From assembly GCA_020740775.1 (NCBI GenBank), contig JAHEWK010000002.1, positions 186,001 through 250,000 of the forward strand: a DNA stretch of 64,000 bases. The letters run 5' to 3'. Source of the DNA: Ilyonectria destructans. Lineage: Eukaryota > Ascomycota > Sordariomycetes > Hypocreales > Nectriaceae. Below are positions 61,667 to 64,000 of the stretch, piece after piece. Numbering within the stretch: position 1 is the first letter of the stretch; each line of letters opens with the position of its first letter. The notes beneath the pieces were generated by a model, which saw nothing but the letters and a program-made list of their open reading frames with translations, did no database searches and was not told the DNA's origin. The translations under genes and the position numbers were made by a program.

Positions 61667-63852
61667 ATGGCTCAACGCCGGCAACCGAGCCTGAACCGTG
61701 CTTGTGAGAACTGTAAGAAGAAGAAGACAAAGTGCGACGGCCGGCGCCCAGAATGTTCTCTTTGCATCAGGACCGCCGCAACCTGCTTTTACCCTTATCG
61801 TAAACCCCGTGAGCCTACTGGGCTATCTGCAAGGGCACGTAGTCGCTCCGCGGCATATACACCCGTCTCCAGCGCCCAGGACTTTGCCCTTACTGATCAG
61901 TCGTCGTCCGACAGCAATGCGGGCTCGCTGACCACTCAACAACAGGCACAGGACACCCTTGCCGACGACGTTTCTAGCACCGCAGTCACATACCACGCTC
62001 TTGAGAGTGTCGACATGTTTAGTTACCTGGCCTTGGACTTCCCACAGGACGCTGACATGAACCTCGCGGATTTTGCTTGCCCGACAATAGAAGACGTTGA
62101 CACCCACACCCTGTTGCATGACTCTGGTGGTGGTCTTGACTCGAATGGGTTGGCAGTTGGACCACCGGGCGAGGACGACTTGGTCATGGCAGGAGAATTG
62201 TGCACCGACGTGGCGGCTCCCGATCAGTCCTTGCATGCCAGTCTCCCATCTCAGCGTTTTCGGATGGACGTGTCCCCAAACTTGATCAGAGAAATGTATG
62301 CCGGTGGGGATTGTTCCTTGGCGTAATTGTAACTAATCAACCAATTTAATAGGATCGACCTATATTTCCTCCGGGTACAACCGTTCCTCCCTTTGTTCCA
62401 CGGGCCAGAATTCCTTCAGCATTATGTTGGCAAACTTGGTAGCCAATACTATAAGAATCTCAACAGAGTGTCTTATCTTCTTGTAAATGCCATGAGCGCT
62501 CTTGCTGCTCGGTATTCGACCTCGACGCATTTTGAAGGCGTTACCCGAGAAGACAGAGGGAAGGAGTTTGCATTCCGAGCACAGGTCGCGTTCCGTGATG
62601 CGTCCAACGAAAAGGACTTTCGCGTTTCGTTGCCATGGCTGCAAGGATGCATCCTCATTGCGTATTATAATCAAAGCTTCGGACCCGATCCTAATCAGGA
62701 TGACATGGTAAGACATTGTGTCAACTACGCAGCTGACCTAGGTCTGCATAGAGTGGACGAAGACTCGGCCCAAAGCCCAGTGTCATCTTCTGGACCCATT
62801 GTCGCAAAGAATTGGTCGTCCAAGGAAGAAAAGCGAAGAGCTTGGTGGTCGGTTTGGGAGCTCGACGCCTTCGGCGCTGTGTCAGGCGGACGCCCAAACC
62901 TCATCGACCCCCTCCAGGCTCGCATTCGATTACCAGTCTCAGACGAAACATGGTTCTCCTACACTCCTCTTGACTCGCCCATGTTCCATGCCAACCCCAT
63001 GGTGTGCTGCAAGCGTCTTAGCGACACCCAAGCTCAGGATGCTCGTCCGTGGTTTCTTATGAGCAACTATCTCATGGTCCAGTCGCACCAACTCGCGCAC
63101 AGAAAGACAGTCCGCCAACACGAGATCGACGAGTATGAGACCATACTCGCGTCTTTCTCTGTACTCTACCGGACGAAGTTTGAGCACCTGCATGACTGCA
63201 CTTATTTTGATGATGAGACATACGCGAGAAGCAATTGGCTCGTATTGACTAACCTCATGATACTCAAGTAAGTGGCTATTCTTCTCCGACGTCTTCTTTC
63301 AGCCCTGACCGATTTTCTTCCCTAGTGCGCGCATCATTATACAGACTTTTCATAGTAAAGTAGTACCGGAACCCACTCTCACTACCTCGAATCGCTTCTT
63401 TGAACCCACGGGAGGGGTTCGATGGTCAAAGGAACTCGTACAAGAGCATCGGCTGCACCACCTGAAGGATATCGCCAAAGATATCTTTCGGGTCTTCAGA
63501 AAGTGGGCATGGGCTTCCCGATTCATCACTTACGCCCCACCAACCATGATTGGGGTTGTGATTGGCCCTGCGTGGATCATCTTGAAGCTTGCAAACTCTT
63601 TAGGGGCACGACCATATGGTATTGGTGACGAATTTCAGCCGACTCTAGAGGAAGACGTCATATTCCTGATCATGACACAGCTGGCTCACTATTGGCGACT
63701 TGGCAGTTCACTTTTAAGTTTGTGTCCCTTTCTTGGTTAACATCGGAAGCACTTTGCCCTCTAACAGATCATCTACAGCTTTCGCACGGTTCTCCAGGAG
63801 CAAATACATAGATATGAGAAAAAGAAATGAATGTGCAAATGCGGATGTCTAA
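61667..63852 (+). CDS. Zn2Cys6 transcription factor TF2 with fungal-specific regulatory domain
   Basis: Nuclear regulator, about 669 aa. Exons: 61667-62295, 62353-63267, 63326-63717 and 63779-63852; the last junction is uncertain. The N-terminal binuclear cluster CENCKKKKTKCDGRRPEC followed by SLCIRTAATC starts at residue 14, with spacing CX2CX6CX6CX2CX6C. A Ser/Gln-rich linker and the middle homology region follow (DLYFLRVQPFLPLFH, RRAWWSVWELDAFG, WFLMSNYLMVQ, ITYAPPTMIGVVIG, DEFQPTLEED). The ATG at 61667 is used; the upstream frame has no ATG. No frameshift, in contrast to its paralogue TF1, so it is probably the working regulator of the cluster. Confidence 0.9.
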
Positions 63853-64000
63853 AAGCATTCGCTGAGTCAGTGTGCCGCGGCATCCGTTGTTTCAAATCCA
63901 GCAGAAACCTCGACGCATGTATCCCTCAAATGCTGTTTGTACTGTTAAGAACCGCGAGGGCCATAGTCGGGAAAGTGGAAGAATGTAATGGAAGCTGGAC

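Noticed and set aside
1..64000. Polyketide, peptide or terpene synthase backbone genes
   Set aside because: None of their domains was seen, so a complete classical secondary-metabolite cluster cannot be claimed from this window.
1..64000. CRISPR array or bacterial operon features
   Set aside because: The 17-bp tandem units have no spacers, and spliced genes show a eukaryotic genome.

Overview
The window is nuclear DNA from a filamentous ascomycete (Pezizomycotina; an Aspergillus/Penicillium-like Eurotiomycete is my guess, at low confidence). The evidence is short GT-AG introns of 49-143 nt, a Zn2Cys6 regulator with a fungal-specific transcription factor domain, fungal aromatic-catabolism enzymes, and long AT-rich blocks with the signature of repeat-induced point mutation (RIP). 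By eye, CpA and TpG are almost absent from those blocks and TpA is in great excess. Transposase, reverse transcriptase and integrase frames there are full of CAA/CAG/TGG-to-stop changes.

Layout. (1) 1-10.6 kb, left arm: a regulator cut by the window start (TF1), a homogentisate 1,2-dioxygenase, a flavin monooxygenase (FMO1), an alcohol dehydrogenase relic, a saccharopine-dehydrogenase-like reductase and a short-chain dehydrogenase (SDR1). (2) 11.1-22.4 kb: RIP-mutated transposons (MITE, pogo/Fot1-like element, gypsy remnant, Tad1-like LINE carrying a SINE-like insertion). (3) 22.4-25.7 kb: a gene island with a divergent pair, a metallo-beta-lactamase-fold enzyme and SDR2. (4) 26.1-49.7 kb: a second nested transposon block (MITEs, pogo-like elements, SINE-like copies, a 9.7-kb gypsy element with 5-bp target duplications, solo LTRs, unclassified repeats). 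(5) 50-64 kb, right arm: FMO2, an acyl/aryl-CoA ligase with a peroxisomal AKL end, SDR3, an MFS transporter, a P450 pseudogene and a second regulator (TF2).

How the genes fit. The two arms look like parts of one aromatic-compound cluster. FMO1 and FMO2 are paralogues with introns at the same three positions. TF1 and TF2 are paralogues at the outer edges. Inferred logic: a transporter, CoA activation, ring hydroxylation by two group A flavoproteins and a P450, redox tailoring by three SDRs and a saccharopine-dehydrogenase-like reductase, and ring cleavage by a homogentisate-dioxygenase-type enzyme. No PKS, NRPS or terpene synthase is visible, so this is either a catabolic cluster or only part of a biosynthetic one. 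The cluster appears to be decaying. The P450 is broken, the alcohol dehydrogenase is a relic, and TF1, FMO2, SDR3 and the MFS gene each carry single-base deletions (either real, or assembly errors that need checking).

The most novel signals are in the transposon blocks. First, a SINE-like family has three copies each flanked by its own 15-bp target duplication. Second, a pogo/MITE group has terminal repeats that always contain two 14-bp half-sites separated by 3 bp, with half-site cores that differ between elements.
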